Assembly (NCBI GenBank): GCA_947488755.1
Contig: CANLAD010000001.1
Span: forward strand, 1,807,501 to 1,871,500
DNA from: an uncultured Erythrobacter sp.
GTDB taxonomy: Bacteria; Pseudomonadota; Alphaproteobacteria; Sphingomonadales; Sphingomonadaceae
DNA length: 64,000 bases
Direction: 5' to 3'
Each line of letters starts with the position of its first letter. The stretch's first letter is position 1. The notes under the pieces are model-generated. The model searched no databases. It had not been told where the DNA came from and saw nothing but the letters and a program-made list of their open reading frames with translations. Shown here piece after piece: positions 28,720-37,461 of this stretch. The translations under genes and the position numbers were made by a program.

Positions 28720-30363
28720 CTAGAAACGCTCCCAGACCGTCGCGAGCAGGTCGCCGCCCAACTCGATTTCTTCCAGCATCGGAAACGGGTCGTCAGATGC
28801 GCAATCTCCGGCGCGCGCCAGGCCTGCTTCTATCACCTCGGCCTGATCCCCGCTAAGGGCAAGTAGCGGCTCCTCCATGACCGGCGGCTTGCGGCGTCCG
28901 CCCGGCTTCCAGAAGGCCAGCGCGCCTGCATCCGCGTCGTAAGCGAGGTCATCGGCTTCGAAAAAACAGCCGTCAGCCGTCATGCCTTTGGTATCAGCCT
29001 TGCCATCGCCATTGGCGCGCACGATCACCGCCGCCACTGCGGAATCGAGCAGTATGGGAAGGATGCGACCGTACAGTCCGGGCTGTGCGGCCCTGGTCGG
29101 ATAGGCCGCCTCGCGCGAGAGAAACAGGCGGTAGCTGCCCGGCTCGATCCAGCCCGGCGCGCCCATCCCTGAGCGCAGCTCGGCTTCGCGTGCGGTGTAA
29201 AGCTGGCTGATGCAATTCAATCGCTGGTCGCCATCGTTGAATTGCAAACAGGCGTCTCGGCTGGCTTTCCACGCCTCGTGGCGCTCCGCATATCCTTCCG
29301 ATCCACTCGCCTGCTGTTCGAGCTGCGCGACCGATTGCAGCAGGGTTCGCGGCGCGCTGCCCGGCGCATCGCAGATGATTTGCTCTGCGGCGCTGATGGC
29401 TTCACCGCAAACGTTCATCCCCTCTCCGTTTACCTCATCAGCGTCAGCCAGCTGCTTTGCTTCGCCCGGAAACAGCATGATGGCGCGGCGCGGAGAGCGC
29501 AGGACGATCGGCCCGACCAGCCGCGCATCGTCAAGGAACACCAGATGATCGAGCGCCATTTCCGTCTGGTCGATTCGGGCGTCGGCCAGTTCGATGTCGC
29601 TGACGTAGAAGGAGTGGAAGCTCGCGCGGCGCAGGTTCGCTCCGGTCAGGTCGATGCCGCCGCGTTCCGTAGGGCATCCGTCCTCCGCACTGGTGCCGCA
29701 CACGATCTCGAACCCTGTGAGATCGGCCCCGGCGAGGTCGAGTTCGCGAAGGGAGCCCTCCCATCCCCCGTCAATCCGCCCGTTCTGCCAATCAGCGCCG
29801 CGCGCATTGACCAGGCCCAATCTGGCATTGCGAAACAGCACGAAGGGCAGTTGGGTTTGCGACATGTCCGCGCCGGTAAGGTCGACACCGACAAAGCCGA
29901 GACCCGCAGCGCTCAAGCCCGACCAGTTCGTCTGGCTGAGATCGGTGCTGAAAAAGCACATGTCGTAGAGCTTGGCGCGCCGGAAATCGGCACCCACGAA
30001 CGAACCGCCCGAAACGAAGATCGTGCCTGCGCGCGTGCTGCGCCTGACCTTTTCGAGGTCTCGCAGACGCCGCATTCCGCTCGCGTCGATGGTGAAACCG
30101 GGTTCGCTCTCGCCCAGCCCTGGAGCTTTGGCGAGGCACGAATCCTCGGGCGTCTCAACCGCTTCGAACAGGTTGCCGCGGCCCAGCCGGTTTGCGGTGA
30201 CGATGATCGCACCGGTATCGCGGGCGAAGTCATCGCCGAGCAGCCCGTCATCCTCGGTCGAGTTTGATTGCTGCGCAAATGCCGCACCACCACTGCTGGC
30301 GATCGTCAACAAAGCGACGATGACGAAGAATCGCTTCAGGACGGAGCGGGCTGGAGATTTCAT
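28720..30363 (-). CDS. secreted pentapeptide-repeat protein with LprI/DUF1311-like segment
   Basis: Signal peptide FFVIVALLTIASSGGAAFA; pentapeptide-like ADFRRAKLYDMCFFSTDLSQTNWSGLSAAGLGFVGVDLTGADMSQTQL; CGEAISAAEQIICDAPG...RDACLQFNDGDQRLNCISQLYTAREAEL. Confidence 0.65.
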   Translation of the reverse strand: MKSPARSVLKRFFVIVALLTIASSGGAAFAQQSNSTEDDGLLGDDFARDTGAIIVTANRLGRGNLFEAVETPEDSCLAKAPGLGESEPGFTIDASGMRRLRDLEKVRRSTRAGTIFVSGGSFVGADFRRAKLYDMCFFSTDLSQTNWSGLSAAGLGFVGVDLTGADMSQTQLPFVLFRNARLGLVNARGADWQNGRIDGGWEGSLRELDLAGADLTGFEIVCGTSAEDGCPTERGGIDLTGANLRRASFHSFYVSDIELADARIDQTEMALDHLVFLDDARLVGPIVLRSPRRAIMLFPGEAKQLADADEVNGEGMNVCGEAISAAEQIICDAPGSAPRTLLQSVAQLEQQASGSEGYAERHEAWKASRDACLQFNDGDQRLNCISQLYTAREAELRSGMGAPGWIEPGSYRLFLSREAAYPTRAAQPGLYGRILPILLDSAVAAVIVRANGDGKADTKGMTADGCFFEADDLAYDADAGALAFWKPGGRRKPPVMEEPLLALSGDQAEVIEAGLARAGDCASDDPFPMLEEIELGGDLLATVWERF

Positions 30364-30593
30364 GGTGACAATTGAGGCGCCTTGGATGGCAAATTCAAGC
30401 CTCTGTATGCCGCCTCTCGCATGCAAGCATGACATCGCGGGCACACGCCAGTCCCAAGGCCATGCCAGGTCGACCCTCTGCATTTTGCCGACCTCTTCTA
30501 TGCATTCTGCCGATACCGCGAATCTTTCGGTGGCGCGAAAAGGAGGGCGACGGTGATGGATCGTCTCTCTGGTTTCCTAAAGGGAGTTTTAAA

Positions 30594-31190
30594 ATGTTTG
30601 ACCGCATTATGGGTGCCGTTTTCAATCCTGTGAATATCGCGCAGATTGCAATGGGGCCGGCTGGCTGGGCAAGCCTGGCGATGCGCACCATCGGTGCGCA
30701 GATCGGCATGAACATCATCCAGCAGCTCGGTGAGCAGTTCAATCTGCCACAGCCGATGATTGACATCGCGCAGGGCGCCTTCGCATCATCCGCAGGGATG
30801 CCAGGCCTCGCTCAGCAGAATATTTCTGAGGCCGTCGGCGGCCTGTCGGACATGTTCAATCTAAACCCACGAGATGCAGCGCAACTCGAACGGGCTGCCA
30901 ATGAAGATGTCAATCGGGCTGTGAACGAACTCGCCGCCTCGAATATCGAGGAAGATGATGAAAACGGCGAAGGCGGCTGGCTGATGGCGATCGCCAAGGC
31001 GCTGGGCGGACGGCTTGATGCGCAGGCTGAGAAGCTGGAAGGCATGTCGGCGAACATCTCTGACGACACACCGAGCGATAACCTGAAGTTCAGCGCCGAA
31101 TCGCAGAAATTCTCCATGGCCTTCAACAGTGCCAACACGGTGATCAAGGCTATCGGTGAAGCGTTGACGCAGGGCGCTAGAAAGCAATAA
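30594..31190 (+). CDS. hypothetical 198 aa protein, candidate T3SS filament/translocator-type secreted protein
   Basis: Hydrophobic N-terminal half without cleavable signal; C-terminus SAESQKFSMAFNSANTVIKAIGEALTQGARKQ resembles the needle-like protein at 21273; AAAGGGAG upstream of ATG; followed by terminator. Confidence 0.5.
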   Translation: MFDRIMGAVFNPVNIAQIAMGPAGWASLAMRTIGAQIGMNIIQQLGEQFNLPQPMIDIAQGAFASSAGMPGLAQQNISEAVGGLSDMFNLNPRDAAQLERAANEDVNRAVNELAASNIEEDDENGEGGWLMAIAKALGGRLDAQAEKLEGMSANISDDTPSDNLKFSAESQKFSMAFNSANTVIKAIGEALTQGARKQ

Positions 31191-31209
31191 TCGGACTAGC
31201 ATTACGAGG

Positions 31210-31250
31210 CGCCCCGATGGTATTCCGCCGTCGGGGCGTTTTGGTTTTTT
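31210..31250 (+). terminator. Rho-independent terminator
   Basis: CGCCCCGA ... TCGGGGCG followed by TTTTGGTTTTTT. Confidence 0.8.
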
Positions 31251-31261
31251 GGAGAATCAGG

Positions 31262-32188
31262 ATGTTTAAAATCAGGGTCGCTTTTCTCCTCCTCGGCTTA
31301 GGGGCGCTGATGCACGCTCCACTATCGGCGCAAGACTACTCTCTGCCGCCTATCATCGATAACGTGGGGATGGGCAACATAGCGATTGGAAGCGCGGCAC
31401 AGGCTCACGTGCGCCAATCCCAAGAGCGCGGCGCGCGCCAAACCGAAAACGACAATCGCAGGTCTCTTGTCGCTCCGGGAACATCATCAAGCACGGCAGA
31501 CGCTAACGTGGATTTTTCCTACCGCTATGACCGCGCACGTACACAACAGAACTTGCGCACTTTTGTCGATCGTTCCTCTGGCGGAGAGGCGAAGGCGGGT
31601 CTTCAGCAGATGCTGTCAGCGCAGCCGGGGCTCATCCAGCAGATTCGAAGCGGCATGAGTTCGTATGGTTTTGATCCTGACAACGCGGCGGATGCTTACG
31701 CGATGTGGTGGATGAACGTTTGGATGGCGGCCAATAAGCAGGATGCCGATCCAAGTCGCAACACTATCGAAAGCGTTAAGCGACAGGTCCGCAATGCTTT
31801 CGCCGCTACGCCGGAATTCGCCAACACCACTGATGCGCAGCGCCAGGAATACGCTGAGGCGTTAATGTTACAGGCATCGATGCTAAGCACTGCATTCGAT
31901 CAATTCAAAAGCGATCCAGCGATGCTCGACCAACTCGCCCAGGCGGCGCGGCAGGGCGCGAAGGCCAATGGCCTCGATCTGTCCCTGATGACGCTAACCC
32001 GCGACGGCTTCGTCCCGCGAAAGGGCGCGGATGCGCAAGGGGCTCTGCCCGATAGTGATGCCGAGTTGGCTTCAAGCGATTTGCCGACTTCTGATGAGTC
32101 GCCCTTTGACGGCGGACTGGCGCTCGGCGCGTTGGCGGGCGTGGGGATTATGGTTCTGGGTGTGTTCGCACTGCGCAACAGAGCTTAG
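31262..32188 (+). CDS. exported hypothetical protein with C-terminal TM (DUF6683-like)
   Basis: Signal peptide MFKIRVAFLLLGLGALMHAPLSAQ; C-terminal TM GALAGVGIMVLGVFALRNRA; family name by recall only. Confidence 0.55.
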   Translation: MFKIRVAFLLLGLGALMHAPLSAQDYSLPPIIDNVGMGNIAIGSAAQAHVRQSQERGARQTENDNRRSLVAPGTSSSTADANVDFSYRYDRARTQQNLRTFVDRSSGGEAKAGLQQMLSAQPGLIQQIRSGMSSYGFDPDNAADAYAMWWMNVWMAANKQDADPSRNTIESVKRQVRNAFAATPEFANTTDAQRQEYAEALMLQASMLSTAFDQFKSDPAMLDQLAQAARQGAKANGLDLSLMTLTRDGFVPRKGADAQGALPDSDAELASSDLPTSDESPFDGGLALGALAGVGIMVLGVFALRNRA

Positions 32189-32285
32189 CGGTCGCGGCGG
32201 CGAGAAAGCTGCCAATCTCAGGTCGGGGCTCTGTGGCGCTCAACCGAAAATCTGGCTTAGTGCCCTTAATCTCGCCCGCGCTCGA

Positions 32286-32843
32286 TCAGAACGGGATATC
32301 ATCGTCCAGATCGTCGTAGTTCGAGCCGCCACCCGAACCGCCGCCGCTGCCAGCGGAATCGCCGCCCTGGTTCCAGCTTCCGCCCCCGCCTCCAGAGCCA
32401 CCCCCTGAACCGCCACGGTCGCCATAACCTGCGCCGCCTCCGCCGCTGCCATAGCCACCGCCCGATGAGCGGCCTCCGCCGCCTCCCGATGCCCCGTCGA
32501 GCATCGTCAGCGTCCCGTCGAACCCTCTCAGCACCACTTCTGTCGAGTAACGATCGTTGCCCTGCTGGTCCTGCCACTTGCGGGTCTGCAGCTTGCCCTC
32601 GACAAACACTTTCGAGCCCTTCTTGAGGTAGTTCTCGACGACATTGATCAGCCCGTCGGAAAAGATCGCGACGGTGTGCCATTCGGTGCGCTCCTGCCGC
32701 TCACCGGTGTTCTTGTCCTTCCACGTCTCGCTGGTCGCGATGCGCAGGTTTGCAACGCGCCCGCCGTTCTGGAACGACCGCACTTCCGGGTCCTGCCCCA
32801 GATTGCCGATCAGCATGACCTTGTTGAGCGAACCCGCCATCAA
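32286..32843 (-). CDS. ssb: single-stranded DNA-binding protein
   Basis: [20 protein letters not shown]; Gly-rich linker; acidic tip DLDDDIPF. Confidence 0.97.
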   Translation of the reverse strand: MMAGSLNKVMLIGNLGQDPEVRSFQNGGRVANLRIATSETWKDKNTGERQERTEWHTVAIFSDGLINVVENYLKKGSKVFVEGKLQTRKWQDQQGNDRYSTEVVLRGFDGTLTMLDGASGGGGGRSSGGGYGSGGGGAGYGDRGGSGGGSGGGGGSWNQGGDSAGSGGGSGGGSNYDDLDDDIPF

Positions 32844-32968
32844 AATATCCCTTCGTCAAATATCCGGTACGCGCCGAAACTCCGCGCGCGAATCTCGCCG
32901 GGCCTCTTAGGGCATGATGGGGCGCAAAGGGAACGGTGGGCGGGCTTTATTCCACCTTCGGCGCGTAA

Positions 32969-33670
32969 TTAACGGCTGGGATATCGCAAGCGGCCAAGGA
33001 ACCGCGTCAGGCTGGGCAATTCGATGTCGCGATTGGTGAATTGCGCCTTGGCCTTTTCGAACCGCATCACGCCGTCGATCCTGCGGTCGAGGAATTCATA
33101 GGTCCGCGCCTTGCCTTCGCTGTCGTCATTCACGAACACGGTCAGCGTCGCGGAGTATATCCCGGCAAGGATCGCGCGCTTGGTGTAGTGGTTGTAATCG
33201 GTCGCGGTGTCCCCGGCGAGCCGCCACATGACGTCCGCCGAACGCCAGCCCATGCGCAGGGCACGCGGCGCATTCTGAGGCATGGCCATAATCGCCATCG
33301 CCCGTCGCACCGCCTCGTCAATCGGCTCCACGAGTTCGAGCCGGTAGGCGACCAGCGTGCGGATTCGCTCGCGGATTTTCAGCGTTGCCAGCCGTTCTTC
33401 CGGCCATTCTGCGGCCATGGCGAGGTCCACGCTTTCGACCCACGCGTCGATCATGTCCATCGCCCGGCCCGTGCCGCGCTTTGCCGGAAAGGCGAGCTTT
33501 GCGACGTCCGGATCAGCACCTGCCATTTCCGCCGCGGCAACCAGCGCGGTTTCGTTCCAGCCATCGAAGATAGCCGATGCGGCGATCTCCGGCGCGAGCG
33601 CGATGCGCAGTTCATCCAGCGTCATGTCGGCGAAATCGGGCGTGGCGGGCACTAGCGCGGTATCGGTCAT
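32969..33670 (-). CDS. COQ9 family protein
   Basis: FPAKRGTGRAMDMIDAW...MGWRSADVMWRLAGDTATDYNHYTKRAILAGIYSATLTVFVND. Confidence 0.92.
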   Translation of the reverse strand: MTDTALVPATPDFADMTLDELRIALAPEIAASAIFDGWNETALVAAAEMAGADPDVAKLAFPAKRGTGRAMDMIDAWVESVDLAMAAEWPEERLATLKIRERIRTLVAYRLELVEPIDEAVRRAMAIMAMPQNAPRALRMGWRSADVMWRLAGDTATDYNHYTKRAILAGIYSATLTVFVNDDSEGKARTYEFLDRRIDGVMRFEKAKAQFTNRDIELPSLTRFLGRLRYPSR

Positions 33671-33671
33671 G

Positions 33672-34325
33672 TCAGAAAGAAGGCCCGTACTGTTGAGTTG
33701 TTCCCTCACCCTCGCGCGCCGCATCCGCGGCTTCGAATTCGCGCACCATCAGCGTGTTGCCCTTCATCAGCGCCAGATAGTCGCGTGCCGAGCGGCCCGA
33801 ATTGTCGCTGCGATCGGGATCGGCACCCTGCGCCAGCAAGCGGCGGACGATCTCCGGATTGCGCTGGTGGACCGCCGCGATCAGGGGCGTTTCGCCCTGG
33901 CTATCGGAAACATTCACCCGCGCCCCGCCCTCGATCAGCGCCTCGACCCCTTCGAGAAAGCCGAGCCGGGTCGCCAGTTGGATTGGCGTCAATCCTTCAT
34001 TGTTGCGAATATTGGGATCGGCATCGCGTTGCATCAGGAACTTGATCCACAGCGCGTCGCGCCGCGCGGTGACAATATGAAGGCCGGTATCGCCGCTGCT
34101 GAGATCGCGGGTATTCACGATCTGCGTGCCCGGCTTGTTGAGCATTTCGGTCACGGCATCGCCGTCACGGTCGTCGACTGCCTGCAGAAATTCATACCCT
34201 TCGGAAAACATCTGTGCGGAAGCCGGCACCGCCGCGCCGAGAATTGCGCCCGCCGCAACCAGCCCGCCGAACGCCGCACTGGCAATTCCGGTTCTCAACC
34301 CTAACTTGCGCAAAACGCCACGCAT
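33672..34325 (-). CDS. exported ankyrin-repeat protein
   Basis: Signal peptide; DADPNIRNNEGLTPIQLATRLGFLEGVEALIEGGARVNVSDSQGETPLIAAV. Confidence 0.85.
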   Translation of the reverse strand: MRGVLRKLGLRTGIASAAFGGLVAAGAILGAAVPASAQMFSEGYEFLQAVDDRDGDAVTEMLNKPGTQIVNTRDLSSGDTGLHIVTARRDALWIKFLMQRDADPNIRNNEGLTPIQLATRLGFLEGVEALIEGGARVNVSDSQGETPLIAAVHQRNPEIVRRLLAQGADPDRSDNSGRSARDYLALMKGNTLMVREFEAADAAREGEGTTQQYGPSF

Positions 34326-34418
34326 CACGCTTTGATCCTTTCGCGATTCCTGCCACACTTCATAACGATAGACCTGCCTCAGATGGGGCTCATCTCGTCG
34401 CAACGCAATTAGCAGACC

Positions 34419-35042
34419 ATGAACATGCGCGCCAACCCTTCCCCCACCTTTCTGCGCCCGGTCCTGGCTGGGATAGCCGCGCTGGCTCTGTCGGCCTGCG
34501 GCGCTGAGACCGAAGCGGTCGATCCCGGCGAACCACCGCTTGCCGGTGCGACGATCGGCGGTGAGTTCGAATTGCAGAACATCGCGGGTGAAACGGTCCG
34601 CTGGTCCGATTTCGACGGGCAGTATCGCATCGTCTATTTCGGCTATGCCTATTGCCCCGATGCCTGCCCCACAGATGTGCAGCGCACGATGCAGGGGTAT
34701 TCGCAGTTCGCCGAAGAGAAGCCAGAGCAGGCCGCGAGGATCAAGCCGATCTTCGTCTCGGTCGATCCCGCGCGCGATACGCCGGACGTGATCGAACAGT
34801 TCACCAACGCCTTTTCCAAGGATCTGATCGGCCTCACCGGCACGCCCGAGCAGGTCAAGGCCGCCGCCGATACGTTCGGGGTCTATTACACCAAATTCGA
34901 CGAGCGCCCCGATGGCAGCTATCTCATGGACCATTCGCGCATCGCCTTTCTGTTCGGCCCCGATGGAGAGCCGATCACCATGCTTCCTCACGATTTGGGG
35001 GCCGATGCGGTCGCTGCAGAGCTTGCCAAGTGGGTGAGCTGA
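34419..35042 (+). CDS. SCO1/SenC family protein
   Basis: YFGYAYCPDACPTDVQRT; IKPIFVSVDPARDTPDVI; YLMDHS. Confidence 0.93.
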   Translation: MNMRANPSPTFLRPVLAGIAALALSACGAETEAVDPGEPPLAGATIGGEFELQNIAGETVRWSDFDGQYRIVYFGYAYCPDACPTDVQRTMQGYSQFAEEKPEQAARIKPIFVSVDPARDTPDVIEQFTNAFSKDLIGLTGTPEQVKAAADTFGVYYTKFDERPDGSYLMDHSRIAFLFGPDGEPITMLPHDLGADAVAAELAKWVS

Positions 35043-35548
35043 GGGAGCGTTTCTGGGAGCTTCCACTCGCGGACCTCACCCGCGCGGAGTGGGAGGCGTT
35101 GTGCGATGGCTGCGGGCGATGTTGCCTGCACAAGATCGAGGACGCGGATACCGGCGAGATCGTCGATACCAACGTGGCGTGCAAACTGCTCGACACCGAA
35201 AACGCCTGCTGCTCCGATTATCGCAATCGCAAGGCATTCGTCCCCGATTGCCTGCGCCTTACGTTATCCATCGTCGAGGACGTGCCGTGGTTGCCGACCA
35301 CCTGCGCCTATCGCCGCCGCGCTGCCGGGCGCAAACTGCCCGATTGGCATTACCTTATCAGCGGCGATCCCGAAGCCATCAAACGCGCGGGCGTGTCGGT
35401 TGCAGGCCGGGTGGTGAGCGAGACCGAGGCGGGACCGCTCGAGCACCATATCGTCGAGTGGGGACCGCCACGCCCCGGTCTGAACCATGCCGAAGATGGC
35501 GCGGATCATAGCGAGGACGAAGAGCGCCGCGTGGGGTTTGGCTGGTAA
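35030..35548 (+). CDS. YcgN family (UPF0260) cysteine-cluster protein
   Basis: LCDGCGRCCLHKIEDADTGEI...NACCSDYRNRKAFVPDC; likely GTG start overlapping SCO stop. Confidence 0.85.
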   Translation: MGELRERFWELPLADLTRAEWEALCDGCGRCCLHKIEDADTGEIVDTNVACKLLDTENACCSDYRNRKAFVPDCLRLTLSIVEDVPWLPTTCAYRRRAAGRKLPDWHYLISGDPEAIKRAGVSVAGRVVSETEAGPLEHHIVEWGPPRPGLNHAEDGADHSEDEERRVGFGW

Positions 35549-36267
35549 TGGAATGGCTCAAGCGTCCGCCGAGCGATCCCGAGATCGAACTTAACGGACG
35601 CCGCGTGCCGATTGCCGTGCGTCGCCATGCGCGGGCCAAGCGCCTGACCTTGCGGCTCGCGCCCGATGGTGCCGAAGTGCGAATCACCCTGCCGCGCTGG
35701 GCGCGGGCGCGCGAAGCAATCGCCTTTGCTCATGCGCGGCGCGAATGGCTCGCCGGGCAGCACGCCGCGATACCCGTAAGAGAGGCGCCGCGTCCCGGCA
35801 GTATGGTCCTGTACCGCGGTGAGCCGCTGCGGCTCGACTGGCAGGAAGACCGCCCGCGTCGTCCGGTGCAGGTTGGCGACATGCTCCGACTTGGCGGCCC
35901 GATCGACGGGCTGGAGACCCGCGCGCGCCGCTGGCTCGAACGCGAAGCGCAGGCCTTGTTCGAGGCTGATATGGCCGATTACACCGCCGCTGCCGCGATT
36001 GCACCGGTCGCGGTCGGCCTCTCTCGCGCGCAGAAGCGGTGGGGAAGCTGCTCGGATGCGAAACGCATAAGGATCAATTGGCGGCTGGTGCAGGCCCCCA
36101 ATTTCGTGCGTCGATCCGTCGTCGCACACGAAGTCGCGCATCTGGTCCATTTCGATCACAGTCCGGCGTTTCATGCGCTGCTGGCGCAGATTTACGAAGG
36201 CGAGATCACCCGCGCCGATAGCTGGCTGAAAGCGAATGGCCGCACGCTCTACGTGCATTTCGGATAG
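35548..36267 (+). CDS. M48-like metal-dependent hydrolase (YgjP/DUF45)
   Basis: HEVAHLVHFDHSPAFHALL; QKRWGSCSDAKRIRINWRL. Confidence 0.88.
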   Translation: MEWLKRPPSDPEIELNGRRVPIAVRRHARAKRLTLRLAPDGAEVRITLPRWARAREAIAFAHARREWLAGQHAAIPVREAPRPGSMVLYRGEPLRLDWQEDRPRRPVQVGDMLRLGGPIDGLETRARRWLEREAQALFEADMADYTAAAAIAPVAVGLSRAQKRWGSCSDAKRIRINWRLVQAPNFVRRSVVAHEVAHLVHFDHSPAFHALLAQIYEGEITRADSWLKANGRTLYVHFG

Positions 36268-36316
36268 CGGTTTGTGCGTAGGCGTTCGTTAACCGCGCTC
36301 GATTACATTCTCGAAA

Positions 36317-36889
36317 ATGTTTCGGATGGTCGCCCTCACCCTGGCCGCTTTCTCTTTTGCGGCGCCCGGCCTGACCGGGCAGGATGCGAACCTGCGCACG
36401 CAAGGCAATTGCCCGAACTGCGATCTGCCCCCGGGCTGTCGCGGAAAGGGCAATCAGAAGCCGGGCAAGAAGCCCAAGCGCAATTGCCAGCGGATCGAAA
36501 TCCAGATCGAAAGCGACCTCGATTTCGGGCGCGTAGTGCTGCTCGGCGATGGTGAGGGACGGGTGCTGCTTGACCTGGAGACTGGGCAAAAGCGCCTGAT
36601 CGGCGACGTCGATGATCTGGGCGGAATGCCGATCACGGGCCGGGCCGTCGTCACCGGCGCGCCGTTCGAACAGGTCATCATCGACCTGCCGGGCGAAGTC
36701 CCGATGCGCGATCCGACTGGCGGGCGAGCGCGCTTGCGCGAGTTCGAGACCGATCTGCCAGCGCTTCCCGTGCTCGATTCCGGCGGCAGGCTGACCTTCA
36801 ACTTTTCCGGCACGCTGGTGATCGAGGCCGAGACCAACGCCAGCGGTAACCTGCGCGGCCGGGTGCCGATTACGGTCGAATACCCCTAG
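36317..36889 (+). CDS. DUF4402-like exported protein
   Basis: Signal peptide; DLDFGRVVL...LTFNFSGTLVIEAETNASGNLRGRVPITVEY. Confidence 0.65.
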   Translation: MFRMVALTLAAFSFAAPGLTGQDANLRTQGNCPNCDLPPGCRGKGNQKPGKKPKRNCQRIEIQIESDLDFGRVVLLGDGEGRVLLDLETGQKRLIGDVDDLGGMPITGRAVVTGAPFEQVIIDLPGEVPMRDPTGGRARLREFETDLPALPVLDSGGRLTFNFSGTLVIEAETNASGNLRGRVPITVEYP

Positions 36890-36949
36890 ATCGACGCGCC
36901 TCGCCGCGTCCCTCTGGCACAAGCGCCCCCTGCGCTCTATATTGCGTCC

Positions 36950-37459
36950 ATGCTGGAGAATTCGCGCTTCAACCCCGCGCCCGGGATCAAGGACTTCTGG
37001 AACGAGTTCCGCAAGCCTCAGCCCTACCGCGTGCCGATCCTGATCCTGTCCGCCACACCTTTGGCCTTGATGGCCTGGTGGCTGTCTGGCGAGACGCATT
37101 ACAAAGAGCCCGAGCGGCCCAGCATCACCTATATCACCACGTTCGATCCAACCCGCACGGATGAAGAGATCGTCGCCTCGAACCTCGAAAATCAGGAGGT
37201 GAAGGATCTGCGCGAGGCGCGCGATGCCGAGCTCGCGGAGCGCAAGCGCGATCTCTACAAGGCGCTGGGTGCGGTGGCAGGCATGGACGTTGAAGAGATC
37301 GAGCGCCGCGCTGACGAGGCCCGCGCTGCCGAGGAAGCCGCCGAGGAAGCGCGCCGGGCGGAGATGTTCGGACGTTCGGTCGAAGACGAGACGGCGCCAG
37401 AGACCGCATCCGCCGATGATGCGCCGAATGACAGAACGAACGAAAGCGACGCCTCATAA
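36950..37459 (+). CDS. hypothetical membrane-anchored protein
   Basis: 169 aa; one TM (PILILSATPLALMAWWLSG) then charged coiled-coil. Confidence 0.7.
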   Translation: MLENSRFNPAPGIKDFWNEFRKPQPYRVPILILSATPLALMAWWLSGETHYKEPERPSITYITTFDPTRTDEEIVASNLENQEVKDLREARDAELAERKRDLYKALGAVAGMDVEEIERRADEARAAEEAAEEARRAEMFGRSVEDETAPETASADDAPNDRTNESDAS

Positions 37460-37461
37460 AA

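Noticed and set aside
32286-32470. Gly/Ser low-complexity tract
   Set aside because: It is the normal disordered linker of SSB before the DDDIPF tip, not a separate repeat element.
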